Shown here: positions 43,431-52,427 of the stretch, in pieces
Layout of the letters: every line of letters begins with the position of its first letter
Position numbering within the stretch: the stretch's first letter is position 1
Origin: DASYTH01 sp045806965
Lineage (GTDB): Bacteria > Actinomycetota > Actinomycetes > Mycobacteriales > Pseudonocardiaceae
Length of the DNA: 64,000 nucleotides
Assembly: GCA_045806965.1 (NCBI GenBank)
Contig: JBJMIG010000060.1
Span: forward strand, 24,613-88,612
Reading direction: 5' to 3'
The notes under the pieces: model-generated
What the model saw: only the letters and a program-made list of their open reading frames with translations
The model's database searches: none
Told to the model about the DNA's origin: nothing
Translations under genes and position numbers: made by a program

Positions 43431-44240
43431 GTGAGTGTTCTCGAGTCCATCCTGGAAGGCGTCCGAGAGGATCTCGCGTCGCGGCAGGCGGCTCTTCCCT
43501 TTGAAGATCTCAAGAAGCTCGCAGCAAAGGCCCCGCCCGCCAAGGACGCGATCGTCGCATTGCGCGCGCCAGACATCGGGGTCGTCGCCGAGGTCAAGCG
43601 GCGCAGCCCATCGCGGGGTGATCTCGCCCCGATCGCCGACCCGGCCGCACTGGCCAAGGACTACGCCGACGCGGGCGCCCGGGCGATCAGCGTGCTGACC
43701 GAGGGCCGGCGCTTCGGCGGCTCCCTCGCCGACTTCGACGCGATTCGTGCCGTGGTGGACATCCCATTGCTGCGCAAGGACTTCATCATCAGCCCGTACC
43801 AGGTGCACGAGGCCCGGCTGCACGGCGCCGACCTGGTGCTGCTGATCGTGGCCGCGCTCGAGCAGAACGCGCTTGAGGGCTTACTCGACCGGGTCGAGTC
43901 GCTCGGCATGACCGCGCTGGTCGAGGTGCACACCACCGAAGAGGCGGACCGCGCGCTCGAGGCGGGGGCCAGGATGATCGGGGTCAACGCCCGGGACCTG
44001 CACACCCTCGAGGTGGACCGCGACGTGTTCGGCCGGATCGTGCCCGGGCTGCCGTTCGAGACGGTGAAGATCGCCGAGTCCGGCGTACGCGGACCCGGCG
44101 ACCTGATGGCCTACGCCGGCGCGGGCGCGGACGCCGTGCTGGTCGGCGAGGGTCTGGTGGCCAGTGACGACCCCAAGGCCGCGCTCGTGCAGCTGGTCAC
44201 CGCGGGCTCACATCCGGCGTGCCCCAGGCCCAGCCGGTGA
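43431..44240 (+). CDS. trpC: Indole-3-glycerol phosphate synthase
   Basis: 269-residue TIM barrel. MSVLESILEGVREDLASRQ, VAEVKRRSPSRGDL, LRKDFIISPYQV, VGVNARDL and ESGVRGPGD are present. The N-terminus best matches GTG 43431; GTG 43428 one codon upstream is possible. A GGGAAGGGG ribosome site precedes. Overlaps trpB by 22 bp. Confidence 0.95.
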   Translation: MSVLESILEGVREDLASRQAALPFEDLKKLAAKAPPAKDAIVALRAPDIGVVAEVKRRSPSRGDLAPIADPAALAKDYADAGARAISVLTEGRRFGGSLADFDAIRAVVDIPLLRKDFIISPYQVHEARLHGADLVLLIVAALEQNALEGLLDRVESLGMTALVEVHTTEEADRALEAGARMIGVNARDLHTLEVDRDVFGRIVPGLPFETVKIAESGVRGPGDLMAYAGAGADAVLVGEGLVASDDPKAALVQLVTAGSHPACPRPSR

Positions 44241-45454
44241 CCGGTGGCCTGCCCGAGGACAACCACGGCCCGGACGAGCGTGGACACTTTGGCCGGTACG
44301 GCGGGCGGTTCCTGCCGGAAGCGCTGATCGCGGCGATGGACGAGTTGGCCGCCGTGTACGACAAGGCCCGGCTGGATCCGGAGTTCACCGATGAGCTGGC
44401 CCGGTTGCTGCGGGACTACGCGGGCCGGCCCTCGCTGCTCACCGAGGCGCCGCGGTTCGCCGCGCACGCCGGGAACGCCAGAGTCTTTCTCAAGCGCGAG
44501 GACCTCAACCACACCGGTTCTCACAAGATCAACAATGTGCTCGGCCAGGCGTTGCTCACCAAGCGGATGGGCAAGAAGCGGGTGATCGCGGAGACCGGGG
44601 CCGGCCAGCACGGCGTGGCCACCGCCACCGCGTGCGCGCTGATGGGTCTGGACTGCGTGGTCTACATGGGCGAGGTGGACATCGAGCGGCAGTCGCTGAA
44701 CGTGGCCCGGATGCGGCTGCTCGGCGCCGAGGTCATCGCGGTGACATCGGGCTCCCGGACGCTCAAGGACGCGATCAACGCGGCGCTGCGCGACTGGGTG
44801 GCCAACGTGGACACCACGCACTACCTGCTCGGCACCGCGGCCGGCGGCCACCCGTTCCCGATGATGGTCCGCAACTTCCACCGGGTGATCGGGGTGGAGG
44901 CCAGGGCGCAGATCCTGGAGCAGACCGGCCGGCTGCCGGACGTGGTCGCGGCCTGCGTCGGCGGCGGTTCGAACGCGATCGGCATCTTCCACGGGTTCCT
45001 GACCGACCCGTCGGTGCGCCTGGTGGGGTTCGAACCGGGCGGGCACGGTATCGACTCCGGCGAGCACGGCGCCACGCTGTCCGAGGGCAGCCCCGGGATG
45101 CTGCACGGCGCGCTGTCCTACCTGCTCCAGGACGAGGACGGGCAGACCATCGAGGCGTACTCGATCTCCGCCGGGCTGGACTACCCCGGCGTCGGTCCGG
45201 AGCACGCGTGGTTGAAGGACACCGGTCGGGCCGAGTACCGCTCCGTGACCGACGACGAGGCCATGGCCGCGTTCCAGCTGTTGTCCCGCACCGAGGGAAT
45301 CATTCCGGCCATCGAGTCGGCACACGCACTGGCCGGCGCGCTCGAACTGGGCCGCGAACTCGGTCCGGACGGGCTGATCCTGGTCAACCTGTCCGGGCGC
45401 GGCGACAAGGACATGGACACCGCGGCGTCCTACTTCGGCTTCACGGAGTCCTGA
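44219..45454 (+). CDS. trpB: Tryptophan synthase beta chain
   Basis: 411-residue PLP enzyme, indole plus serine to tryptophan. PLP lysine in LNHTGSHKINNVLGQ; GGGSNAIGIFHGF phosphate loop; GRYGGRFLPE near the N-terminus. Start GTG 44219 within trpC; stop overlaps trpA by one base. Confidence 0.96.
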   Translation: MPQAQPVTGGLPEDNHGPDERGHFGRYGGRFLPEALIAAMDELAAVYDKARLDPEFTDELARLLRDYAGRPSLLTEAPRFAAHAGNARVFLKREDLNHTGSHKINNVLGQALLTKRMGKKRVIAETGAGQHGVATATACALMGLDCVVYMGEVDIERQSLNVARMRLLGAEVIAVTSGSRTLKDAINAALRDWVANVDTTHYLLGTAAGGHPFPMMVRNFHRVIGVEARAQILEQTGRLPDVVAACVGGGSNAIGIFHGFLTDPSVRLVGFEPGGHGIDSGEHGATLSEGSPGMLHGALSYLLQDEDGQTIEAYSISAGLDYPGVGPEHAWLKDTGRAEYRSVTDDEAMAAFQLLSRTEGIIPAIESAHALAGALELGRELGPDGLILVNLSGRGDKDMDTAASYFGFTES

Positions 45455-46248
45455 TGGGACGGCTGGCACCGCTGTTCGCGACGACCCGGGCGCAGGGGCG
45501 GGCGGCGCTGGTGGGCTACCTGCCGGCCGGGTACCCGACCGTGGACGAGTCGATCACGCTGTGTACCGCCATGGTCGAGGCCGGCGCGGACCTGATCGAG
45601 GTTGGGGTGCCGTACTCCGACCCGGTGCTGGACGGGCCCACCATCCAGGCGGCCGCGGCGACCGCGCTGCGCGGCGGCTTCCGGCTGCGCGACGTGTTCC
45701 GGGTGGTCGAGGCGGTGTCCTCGACCGGCGGGCGGGCGGTCGTGATGACCTACTGGAACCCGGTGTACCGCTATGGGGTGGACGCGTTCGCCCGCGACCT
45801 GGCCGCCGCCGGCGGACTCGGCATGATCACCCCGGACCTGGTCCCGGACGAGGCGCAGGACTGGCTGGCCGCGTCCGACGCGCACGCGTTGGACCGGATC
45901 TTCCTGCTCGCGCCCTCGTCGACCGAGGAGCGCATCGTCGGCACCGCCGAGGCCACCACCGGGTTCATCTACGCGGCCGCGGTGATGGGGGTCACCGGAG
46001 CGCGGGACACGGTTGGCAGCGAGGCCGCCGGGCTGGTCGGTCGGGCCAGGGCGCACACGTCGCTGCCGATCGGGGTGGGGATCGGGGTGCGCTCGGGCTC
46101 GCAGGCGGCCGAGATCGCCGGGTACGCCGACGCGGTGATCGTGGGTTCGGCCCTGGTGACGCGCGCCGGTTCGGGCGCCGAAGCGGTCCGCGAGCTGACC
46201 AGAGAGCTGGCGACCGGGGTGCGCACCCCGGTGAGCGGTCGGCGGTAA
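45454..46248 (+). CDS. trpA: Tryptophan synthase alpha chain
   Basis: 264-residue TIM barrel releasing indole. LVGYLPAGYPT, catalytic Glu in LIEVGVPYSDPVLDGP, MTYWNPVYRYG, and IYAAAVMGVTGAR. ATG overlaps trpB stop (TGATG). Confidence 0.95.
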   Translation: MGRLAPLFATTRAQGRAALVGYLPAGYPTVDESITLCTAMVEAGADLIEVGVPYSDPVLDGPTIQAAAATALRGGFRLRDVFRVVEAVSSTGGRAVVMTYWNPVYRYGVDAFARDLAAAGGLGMITPDLVPDEAQDWLAASDAHALDRIFLLAPSSTEERIVGTAEATTGFIYAAAVMGVTGARDTVGSEAAGLVGRARAHTSLPIGVGIGVRSGSQAAEIAGYADAVIVGSALVTRAGSGAEAVRELTRELATGVRTPVSGRR

Positions 46249-46280
46249 ACCCCGCGCGCGACCCTCTCGGTGTCGCCCAT

Positions 46281-46286
46281 TACGGT
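46281..46286 (+). promoter_or_regulatory. Candidate -10 element deciding the lgt start
   Basis: TACGGT, 7 nt before GTG 46294. If active, the earlier GTG at 46270 is not transcribed and cannot be the start. Confidence 0.4.
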
Positions 46287-46293
46287 GAGCGCC

Positions 46294-47448
46294 GTGGTGA
46301 GTGCCTCCGGTGTGTTCCTGGCCAGCTTCCCGAGTCCCGACCGGGGGGTGTGGCATCTCGGGCCGATCCCGATCCGGGCCTACGCCCTCTGCATCATCGC
46401 CGGCATCATCGTGGCGATCTGGTGGGGCGAGCGGCGCTTCGTGGCCCGCGGCGGTCAGCCCGGCACGGTGATCGACGTCGCGGTGTTCGCGGTGCCGTTC
46501 GGCCTGGTCGGCGGGCGGCTTTACCACGTCATCACCGACTATGACCGGTACTTCGGCGCCGGCCGCAACGCGGTGGACGCGCTGAAGATCTGGGACGGTG
46601 GCCTCGGCATCTGGGGTGCCATCGCGCTCGGCGGGGTCGGCGCCTGGGTGGGCTGCCGGCGGCGCGGGGTGCCGCTGCCCGCGTTCGCCGACGCGGTGGC
46701 CCCGGGCATCGCGGTGGCGCAGGCCATCGGGCGCCTCGGCAACTACTTCAACCAGGAGCTCTTCGGCGGGGAAACCACGCTGCCGTGGGGTCTGGAGATC
46801 TACAAGCGGGTGAACGACCAGGGGCTCGAGGACCCGCTCGGCGGTGTCGCGATCAACCACATCCCCGAGCGGATCGTGCATCCCACGTTCCTCTACGAGC
46901 TATTGTGGGACGTCGCCGTCGCCGTGCTCGTGGTGTGGGCCGACCGGCGGTTCCGGCTCGGTCACGGCCGCGCCTTCGCGTTGTACGTGGCGGGCTACAC
47001 GGCCGGCCGCACCTGGATCGAGTTGATGCGCACCGACCCGGCCAGGCACATCCTGGGCCTGCGGGTCAACGTCTGGGTGTCGATCCTGGTGTTCATCGGC
47101 GCCGTCGCCTACCTCATCTATGCCCGCCGCCTCGGTGCGCGCGAGGACCTGGCCGCCCTCACCGCCGCCCCGGACGAGGACGCCGGATCCGACGCGGCGC
47201 CCGACTCCGAAGCGGACTCAGAGGCCGAGGTCGAGGCGGACCCTGACGCCGAGGTAACCGGCGAGGCAGACGCCGAGGTAACCGGCGAGGCAGACGCCGG
47301 GGTAACCGGCGAGGTCGCCGACTCCGAGGGGGAGGCACCGGCAACCGGCGAGGAGCCCGCCAGCGTCCCGGCCGGCAAGCCCGACCAGGACCCCGAAGCC
47401 GCCGAACCGGCTCCCACCCGCAAGGACACCGAACCCCCCTCAGCCTGA
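46294..47448 (+). CDS. lgt: Prolipoprotein diacylglyceryl transferase with acidic repeat tail
   Basis: Transfers diacylglycerol from phosphatidylglycerol to the lipobox Cys. About 384 residues from GTG 46294 (GTG 46270 would add eight). Core of about seven membrane helices with the signature GRLGNYFNQELFG and WGLEIYKR. The C-terminal about 100 residues are an acidic, repetitive extension (EVTGEADA units) not needed by the family core and likely disordered in the cytoplasm. The family B repeat begins right after the stop. Downstream partner of LspA in function. Confidence 0.94.
   Translation: MVSASGVFLASFPSPDRGVWHLGPIPIRAYALCIIAGIIVAIWWGERRFVARGGQPGTVIDVAVFAVPFGLVGGRLYHVITDYDRYFGAGRNAVDALKIWDGGLGIWGAIALGGVGAWVGCRRRGVPLPAFADAVAPGIAVAQAIGRLGNYFNQELFGGETTLPWGLEIYKRVNDQGLEDPLGGVAINHIPERIVHPTFLYELLWDVAVAVLVVWADRRFRLGHGRAFALYVAGYTAGRTWIELMRTDPARHILGLRVNVWVSILVFIGAVAYLIYARRLGAREDLAALTAAPDEDAGSDAAPDSEADSEAEVEADPDAEVTGEADAEVTGEADAGVTGEVADSEGEAPATGEEPASVPAGKPDQDPEAAEPAPTRKDTEPPSA
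47251..47312 (+). repeat. 24-bp tandem repeat inside lgt tail
   Basis: About 2.6 copies starting at 47251 and 47275 with a 24-bp unit encoding EVTGEADA; a third partial copy begins at 47299 as GVTGE. Confidence 0.85.
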
Positions 47449-47523
47449 TACAGCGCAAGGTGACATTGCGCTGTAAAACCGGAGCGCTCGCCGGCGCGGT
47501 AGAGCGGAAGGTCACCTTGCGCT
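47449..47523. repeat. Family B repeats, two copies, one supplying a stop codon
   Basis: Copy 1 (47449-47475): TACAGCGC and GCGCTGTA flank AAGGTGACATT, a perfect 8-bp stem. Copy 2 (47503-47523): AGCGGAAGGTCACCTTGCGC plus T. In copy 2 the reverse strand reads AGC GCA AGG TGA, giving the last codons and stop of the 47512-48597 gene. Confidence 0.88.
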
Positions 47524-48597
47524 GGGTCCGCCGGCGGAAACCAGGCCGCGGCCGGTCACGAGCGGGAGGTCCAGGGCGGTGAGCAGGCCGGGGCGGGCCC
47601 GCACCACGGCGGGGATCGCGTTGACCAGGCGCATGGCCGTGGCCTTCAGGCCGGCGGTGTTGTGGTCGCCGTCGGAGCCGACCAACTGGAGGTCCAGCGT
47701 GTAGTTCGGCTCGCCGCTGACTTCGACGCGGTAGCACCCGGTGCCGGCCGGCTGGGGCCAGTCGGGCCCGAGGTCGGGCCGCAGCCGGGTGACGTGTTCG
47801 AGCACGCAGACCGGGCGCTCGCCGAGTATGCCGCGCACCTCGAAACGCAGCGCGGCCACGGTGCCCTCCTCGATGGTGCCCGAGGCGATCTCGAAGGTGT
47901 CCGGGGCGGGCAGCCGCACGTAGGACTCCTCCACCCGGTCCAGCGTGACACCGAGGCCGGCGGCCAGTTGCCGGACCACGCTGCCCCAGGCCAGCGAGAG
48001 GATCCCGGGTTGCAGCAGCAGGGGCTTGTCCGCCATGGGTTTGCCGAAGCCCATGATGTCGAACAGCACCTTGGCGTTGTCGTAGGTGCTGTAGTCCAGG
48101 ATCTCCAGGCAGCGCACCTGGTCGATCCGCTGGCACACGCTGGTCAGCACGAGCGGCAGCCAGTCGTTGGCGAAACCCGGGTCGACGCCGTTGACCCAGA
48201 GCGACGCGCCGCCGTCCAGCGCCGCCTGCCGCAGCGGGGCCAGCGCCTCCTCCGGCACCACCCCGTCCGGGAACTGGAGGAACACCGGCGAACTGGACAC
48301 CACGTTGATGCCGGCGCGCAGGAACCGGATCAGGTCGTCGATCGCCTCGGCCAGCCGGTCGTCCGCCATCGCGGTGTACACCACGCAGTCCGGCCGCAGG
48401 GCCAGCAGCGCGTCGGCGTCACCGGTGGCCGGCACTCCCAACGGGTCCAGCCCGGCCAGCGTGCCGGCGTCCCGGCCCACCTTGTCCGGAGTGGACACCC
48501 AGACCCCGGCGAGGGTGAGGTCCGGGCGGGCCGTGATGCCGGCGATCGCGTGCCGGCCGACGTTTCCGGTGCTCCACTGCACCACGCGGTAGGTCAT
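47512..48597 (-). CDS. Dihydrodipicolinate-reductase-like NAD(P)-binding oxidoreductase
   Basis: 361 residues. VVQWSTGNVGRHAIAGI is the Rossmann start; the rest resembles the actinobacterial DapB-N-terminal-like/2,4-diaminopentanoate-dehydrogenase-related group (INVVSSSPVFLQFP, NGVDPGFANDWLPLVLTS). The true lysine-pathway DapB is shorter (about 250), so this is another enzyme of unknown substrate. The stop codon lies inside a family B repeat. Overlaps the SDR gene by 1 bp. Confidence 0.85.
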   Translation of the reverse strand: MTYRVVQWSTGNVGRHAIAGITARPDLTLAGVWVSTPDKVGRDAGTLAGLDPLGVPATGDADALLALRPDCVVYTAMADDRLAEAIDDLIRFLRAGINVVSSSPVFLQFPDGVVPEEALAPLRQAALDGGASLWVNGVDPGFANDWLPLVLTSVCQRIDQVRCLEILDYSTYDNAKVLFDIMGFGKPMADKPLLLQPGILSLAWGSVVRQLAAGLGVTLDRVEESYVRLPAPDTFEIASGTIEEGTVAALRFEVRGILGERPVCVLEHVTRLRPDLGPDWPQPAGTGCYRVEVSGEPNYTLDLQLVGSDGDHNTAGLKATAMRLVNAIPAVVRARPGLLTALDLPLVTGRGLVSAGGPSAR

Positions 48598-49385
48598 CAC
48601 AGGTCGGGCAGGCCGAGGTCGAGGTTCGGCGCCTGGGTGCCGCCGTCCACCTCGAGCACCTTGCCGGTGACGAACCCGCCCGCGGCCGAGGCCAGGAACA
48701 GCGCGGTGGCGGCGATCTCGGCCGCGTCGCCGATCCGGCCAAGCGGCGTGGCCCGCTCCATCCGGCCGCGGATCTCCTCGTTGGTCAGCACGATGTCCAG
48801 CGCCGAGGTGGCCACGGAGCCGACGGCGATGGCGTTGACCCGGATCCGGGGCGCCAGGTCGAACGCGGCGAGTTCGGTGAAGTGCGCCAGCGCCGCCTTC
48901 GCGGTGCCGTAGGCGAGGAACCCACGCCCGCTGACCCGGCCCATCACCGACGAGATGTTCACCACCGAACCGCCCCCGCCGGCCAGCATGACGGGCACGG
49001 CGGCCCGGGTGAGCGCGTGCGCGGTGCCCACGTTGAACCGGAACGCCTCCTCGAGGAAGGCGACGTCGGTTTCGAGGAACGGCCGCGGATAGGTGCCGCC
49101 GACGTTGTTGATCACGATGTCGAGCCGGCCGAACTCCCGCTCCGCGGCGGGGGCGAGGGCGGCGGCGGCGTCCACATCGGACAGGTCGGCCGGCACCACG
49201 AGGGCCCGGCGGCCGGCCGCACCGATCCGCTTGGCCACGTCGGTCAGGTCGCTCTCGGTACGCGAGGAGATCACCACGTCGGCCCCGGCCTCGGCCAGCG
49301 CGACCGCCGTGGCGGCCCCGATTCCGCGGCCCGCACCGGTGACGACGGCGACCTTGTCGGTGACCGTGAACAGGTCGAGGATCAC
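48597..49385 (-). CDS. Short-chain dehydrogenase/reductase
   Basis: 262 residues. VVTGAGRGIGAA cofactor loop, NNVGG, catalytic Ser-Tyr-Lys in NISSVMGRVSGRGFLAYGTAK, and C-terminal DGGTQAPNLDLGLPDL. Typical FabG-like SDR; alcohol/ketone substrate unknown. Translationally coupled to the downstream oxidoreductase (TGATG). Confidence 0.92.
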   Translation of the reverse strand: MILDLFTVTDKVAVVTGAGRGIGAATAVALAEAGADVVISSRTESDLTDVAKRIGAAGRRALVVPADLSDVDAAAALAPAAEREFGRLDIVINNVGGTYPRPFLETDVAFLEEAFRFNVGTAHALTRAAVPVMLAGGGGSVVNISSVMGRVSGRGFLAYGTAKAALAHFTELAAFDLAPRIRVNAIAVGSVATSALDIVLTNEEIRGRMERATPLGRIGDAAEIAATALFLASAAGGFVTGKVLEVDGGTQAPNLDLGLPDL

Positions 49386-49404
49386 GCGCGAACCGTAACA
49401 CGTT

Positions 49405-50181
49405 CTATTTCACCCGGGATGGTGCGACCACGATGTGCCCGCGCCCGGTGCGGAGCACCTCGACCTCAGCGGCATAGTGCCGGCGCACGGTCTCCTGAGT
49501 CAGCACCTCGGCCGGAGTGCCGGCGGCCACCACCCGGCCGCCGTCGAGCAGCAGCAGCCGGTCGGCGTACTGCGCGGCGAGGGTGAGGTCGTGCAGCGTG
49601 CTCACCACTGTGGTGCCGTCCTCGGAGCGCAGCCGGTCGACCAGGTCCAGCAGCGCCTGAGCGTGCCCGATGTCCAGGCCGGTGGTCGGCTCGTCGAGCA
49701 GCAGCAGCCCGGCCTGCTGGGCCAGCACCCTGGCCAGCACGGTCCGCTGCCGCTCCCCGCCGGACAAGGTGCCCAGCACCCGGGTGGCGAGCGCGGACAG
49801 ATCCAGCCGGGCCAGCACCTGCTCGGCCACGGCCAGGTCCCTTCGCCCCTCCCTGGCCAGCGGGCCGAGATGAGGAGTACGGCCGAGCAGCGTGTAGTCG
49901 GTGACCGTGAGCCCCTCCGGCAGCACCGGGATCTGCGGCGCGTAACCGATCGCCCTGGCCCGCTCCCTGGCGTTCAGCACGGCCGTTGGCCTGCCGTCCA
50001 GCAGGATCTCACCCTCCGCCCGGGCCAATCCGATGATGGACTTCAGCAGGGTGGACTTGCCCGCCCCGTTCGGCCCGATGATGGCGAGCCAGCCACCTGT
50101 CGCCAGCTCGGTGCTGACCCCGGAGATCACCGTGGTCGCGCCATAGCCGGCGCTGACCGAGCGCAGGGTCAGCCCGGTCAC
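49405..50181 (-). CDS. btuD: Vitamin B12 ABC transporter ATP-binding protein (BtuD-like)
   Basis: 258 residues with Walker A GPNGAGKST, signature LSGGERQRTVLARVLAQ, Walker B LLLLDEPTTGLD, and STLHDLTLAAQYADR. Type-II importer ATPase of the iron-siderophore/B12 group. Assignment to B12 follows from the riboswitch before the binding-protein gene. Overlaps the permease by 4 bp. Confidence 0.85.
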   Translation of the reverse strand: MTGLTLRSVSAGYGATTVISGVSTELATGGWLAIIGPNGAGKSTLLKSIIGLARAEGEILLDGRPTAVLNARERARAIGYAPQIPVLPEGLTVTDYTLLGRTPHLGPLAREGRRDLAVAEQVLARLDLSALATRVLGTLSGGERQRTVLARVLAQQAGLLLLDEPTTGLDIGHAQALLDLVDRLRSEDGTTVVSTLHDLTLAAQYADRLLLLDGGRVVAAGTPAEVLTQETVRRHYAAEVEVLRTGRGHIVVAPSRVK

Positions 50182-51278
50182 CGCAGCATCCCCCGGTTGA
50201 GCCGCAGCACCAGCACGAAGAACGGCGCCCCGGCGAATGCGGTGATCACCCCGATGGGAATCTCCGCCGGCGCGAACGCCGTCCTGGCCACCTCGTCCGC
50301 GACGATCAGGAACGCCGCGCCGCCGAGCAGCGAGAACGGCACCACCACCCGGTAGCTCGCCCCGGCCAGCAGCCGGACCAGGTGCGGCACCACGATTCCG
50401 ACGAACCCGATCAGTCCGCTCACCGCGACCGCCGCCGCGGTGGCCAGCGACGCGGCCAGCAGCACCACCAGCCGCACCCGGCCCGGCCGGATGCCGAGCG
50501 AGGCGGCCTCGTCATCGCCGACGGCGAGCACGTCGAGCAACCGCGCGGCGAGCACCAGCACGGTGGCGGCGCAGCCGACGTAGGGCACGGTGAGCAGCAC
50601 CTCGTGCCAGCCGGCGGTGGTCAGCCCGCCGAGCATCCAGGTGTACACCTGCTTGATCGTGTCGGTGTTGAGCTGCTGGGCGAAGGTCTGCACGGCGGTG
50701 AGGAACGCGGCCACCGCGATGCCGGCGAGCAGCAGCACGGTGGTGCCGCCGCCGGCCGAGCGGCCGAGCAGCCAGCTCAGCCCGACCCCGCCGAGCGCAC
50801 CGGCGAACGCGGCCAGCGGCAGCGGACTCACCACCCACCCGGTGGTCTGCGGCGCGGCGACCACCACGATGGTGGCCGCCATGCCCGCGCCCGCGGCGGC
50901 GCCGAGCAGGTACGGATCCGCCAGCGGATTGCGGAACACCCCCTGGAACGCCGCGCCGGCCGCCGCGAGCGCCGCGCCGACCAACCCGGCCAGCACCACC
51001 CTCGGCACCCGCAGCTGCCACACGATGGCCGCCTCCCGGCTGGACAGCGGCGAGGTGCCCCCGGTCAGCTGGGCGGCGATCTCCCGGGCAACCCGGGTCC
51101 ACCCCAGCCCGGCGGCGCCGATCAGCGTCGCGCCGACCACGACCGCCAGCAGCACCAGCCCGGCCAGTACCAGGGTGAGCGGCCGAATCCGGGTCGGCGC
51201 GGCCGGCGCGCCACCCGGCTCGGCCCCGGGCGCCGGATCGCCCGGTTCGCCGGCCGCCGGCCGCGGCGCCTCGGTCAC
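50178..51278 (-). CDS. btuC: Vitamin B12 ABC transporter permease (BtuC/FecCD family)
   Basis: 366 residues; about ten membrane helices expected. VAREIAAQLTGGTSPLSSREAAIVWQLRVPRVVLAGLVGAALAAAGAAFQGVFRNPLADPYLLG is the FecCD hallmark, and GLIGFVGIVVPHLVRLL lies in the coupling region. A Pro/Ala-rich N-terminus of about 35 residues is uncertain; an internal start is possible. Six bp separate it from btuF. Confidence 0.87.
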   Translation of the reverse strand: MTEAPRPAAGEPGDPAPGAEPGGAPAAPTRIRPLTLVLAGLVLLAVVVGATLIGAAGLGWTRVAREIAAQLTGGTSPLSSREAAIVWQLRVPRVVLAGLVGAALAAAGAAFQGVFRNPLADPYLLGAAAGAGMAATIVVVAAPQTTGWVVSPLPLAAFAGALGGVGLSWLLGRSAGGGTTVLLLAGIAVAAFLTAVQTFAQQLNTDTIKQVYTWMLGGLTTAGWHEVLLTVPYVGCAATVLVLAARLLDVLAVGDDEAASLGIRPGRVRLVVLLAASLATAAAVAVSGLIGFVGIVVPHLVRLLAGASYRVVVPFSLLGGAAFLIVADEVARTAFAPAEIPIGVITAFAGAPFFVLVLRLNRGMLR

Positions 51279-51284
51279 GGCGGG

Positions 51285-52253
51285 TCAGCCGCCGGCCGTG
51301 TGCACCGCGTCGCCGACCGCGCGAACCAGCTCGACCACCCGGGGCCCCCACCGCGACGCCAGGTCGTCGTCCAGCGGCACGACGTGGCCGCCCTGCACGG
51401 CTTTGAGCGTGTTCCAGCCCGGCCGGGCACCGACCGATGCGGCGTTCTGCCCGCAGCACTGGCTGTCCGCCAGAAAGATCAGGTCAGGGTTGGCCTTCAG
51501 CACCTGCTCCGCGGAGACCTGCGGGTAGCCGCCGGAGTCCACGGTGTCCGCCGGATCGGCGATGTTGGTCAGCCCGAACAGGTTGTAGACCTGGCCAATG
51601 AACGTCTTGGAGGTCGCGGTGTACAGCTCGGTGGTGAGCTCGTGGTAGTAGGACAGCGGTTTGGCCGGCTTCGGCACGTCCGAGACGATCTTGGCGATGT
51701 CGCCCCTGGTCTTGTCGGCCAGCGCAGCCGCCTCGGCGCTGTGCCCGGTGGCCTTGCCGAGCAACTGGAACTGCCCGGTCACGTCGTCGAAGTTCTTGGC
51801 GGCCGGGAGAACCAGCACCGGAATGTGCAGCTTGTCGAGGCCGGCGACCAGTTCGTTGGCATCCGACTGGGCCACCACCAGGTCGGGCTGGTACGCGGCG
51901 ATCGCCTCGACGTTCGGGCTCAGCCCGGAAAGCGCGGTCTTCGGCACCCCGGCCGGGAAGTCGGATTGGTCGTCGACGGCGACGACCTGCTTGCCGGCGC
52001 CGATCGCGTACAGCGTCTCGGTGCTGCTCGCGGACAGCGAGACGATCTTCTCCGGGCGGCGGTCCAGAACCACCGCCTTGCCGCCGGGTTGGCTCAGCTG
52101 CACCGGAAACGCGGGCGCGGACGCGGCGGGCGAGCCGGGCGTCGTGGAGGCCGGCTCCTCGCGGTTGGCACAGCCCGCGATGGCGAGGCCGGCGAGCAGG
52201 GGCAATAACACGGCGAGGCGTCGCGCGCGCCCACGCCTGGTCAGACCAGACAA
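51285..52253 (-). CDS. btuF: Vitamin B12 ABC transporter binding lipoprotein (BtuF-like), TTG start
   Basis: 322 residues from the TTG complementary to 52251-52253. AGGTGG lies 6 nt upstream, while the longer frame would run through the riboswitch. Lipobox LAIAGC about residues 24-29. Periplasmic-binding-protein fold of the helical-backbone class: PEKIVSLSASSTETLYAIGAGKQVVAVD, NVEAIAAYQPDLVVAQ. First gene of btuFCD. Confidence 0.85.
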   Translation of the reverse strand: MSGLTRRGRARRLAVLLPLLAGLAIAGCANREEPASTTPGSPAASAPAFPVQLSQPGGKAVVLDRRPEKIVSLSASSTETLYAIGAGKQVVAVDDQSDFPAGVPKTALSGLSPNVEAIAAYQPDLVVAQSDANELVAGLDKLHIPVLVLPAAKNFDDVTGQFQLLGKATGHSAEAAALADKTRGDIAKIVSDVPKPAKPLSYYHELTTELYTATSKTFIGQVYNLFGLTNIADPADTVDSGGYPQVSAEQVLKANPDLIFLADSQCCGQNAASVGARPGWNTLKAVQGGHVVPLDDDLASRWGPRVVELVRAVGDAVHTAGG

Positions 52254-52269
52254 GGAGTTCCACCTAAGC

Positions 52270-52420
52270 TTCGTCGGATCGACGCGGCGGCAGGCGACCT
52301 GACTGGGCACAAGGCCATCACAGTTGCGGGACAGCGCCGGGTTCGCACCGGACTTCGCTGCCGCGCGCGTCACCGGCCAGCGGGAGCCGGCCGGCGGGGC
52401 GACGCTACCACCCGTCGCCA
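52270..52420 (-). promoter_or_regulatory. Cobalamin (B12) riboswitch
   Basis: On the minus strand the B12 box AGTCAGGTCGCCTGCC (about 52289-52304) and the conserved core GAACCCGGCGCTGTCCCGCA with AACTGTGATGG are present upstream of btuF. The layout is that of the adenosyl/hydroxocobalamin aptamer, so btuFCD should be repressed when B12 is plentiful. Boundaries approximate. Confidence 0.85.
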
Positions 52421-52427
52421 GGCACGA

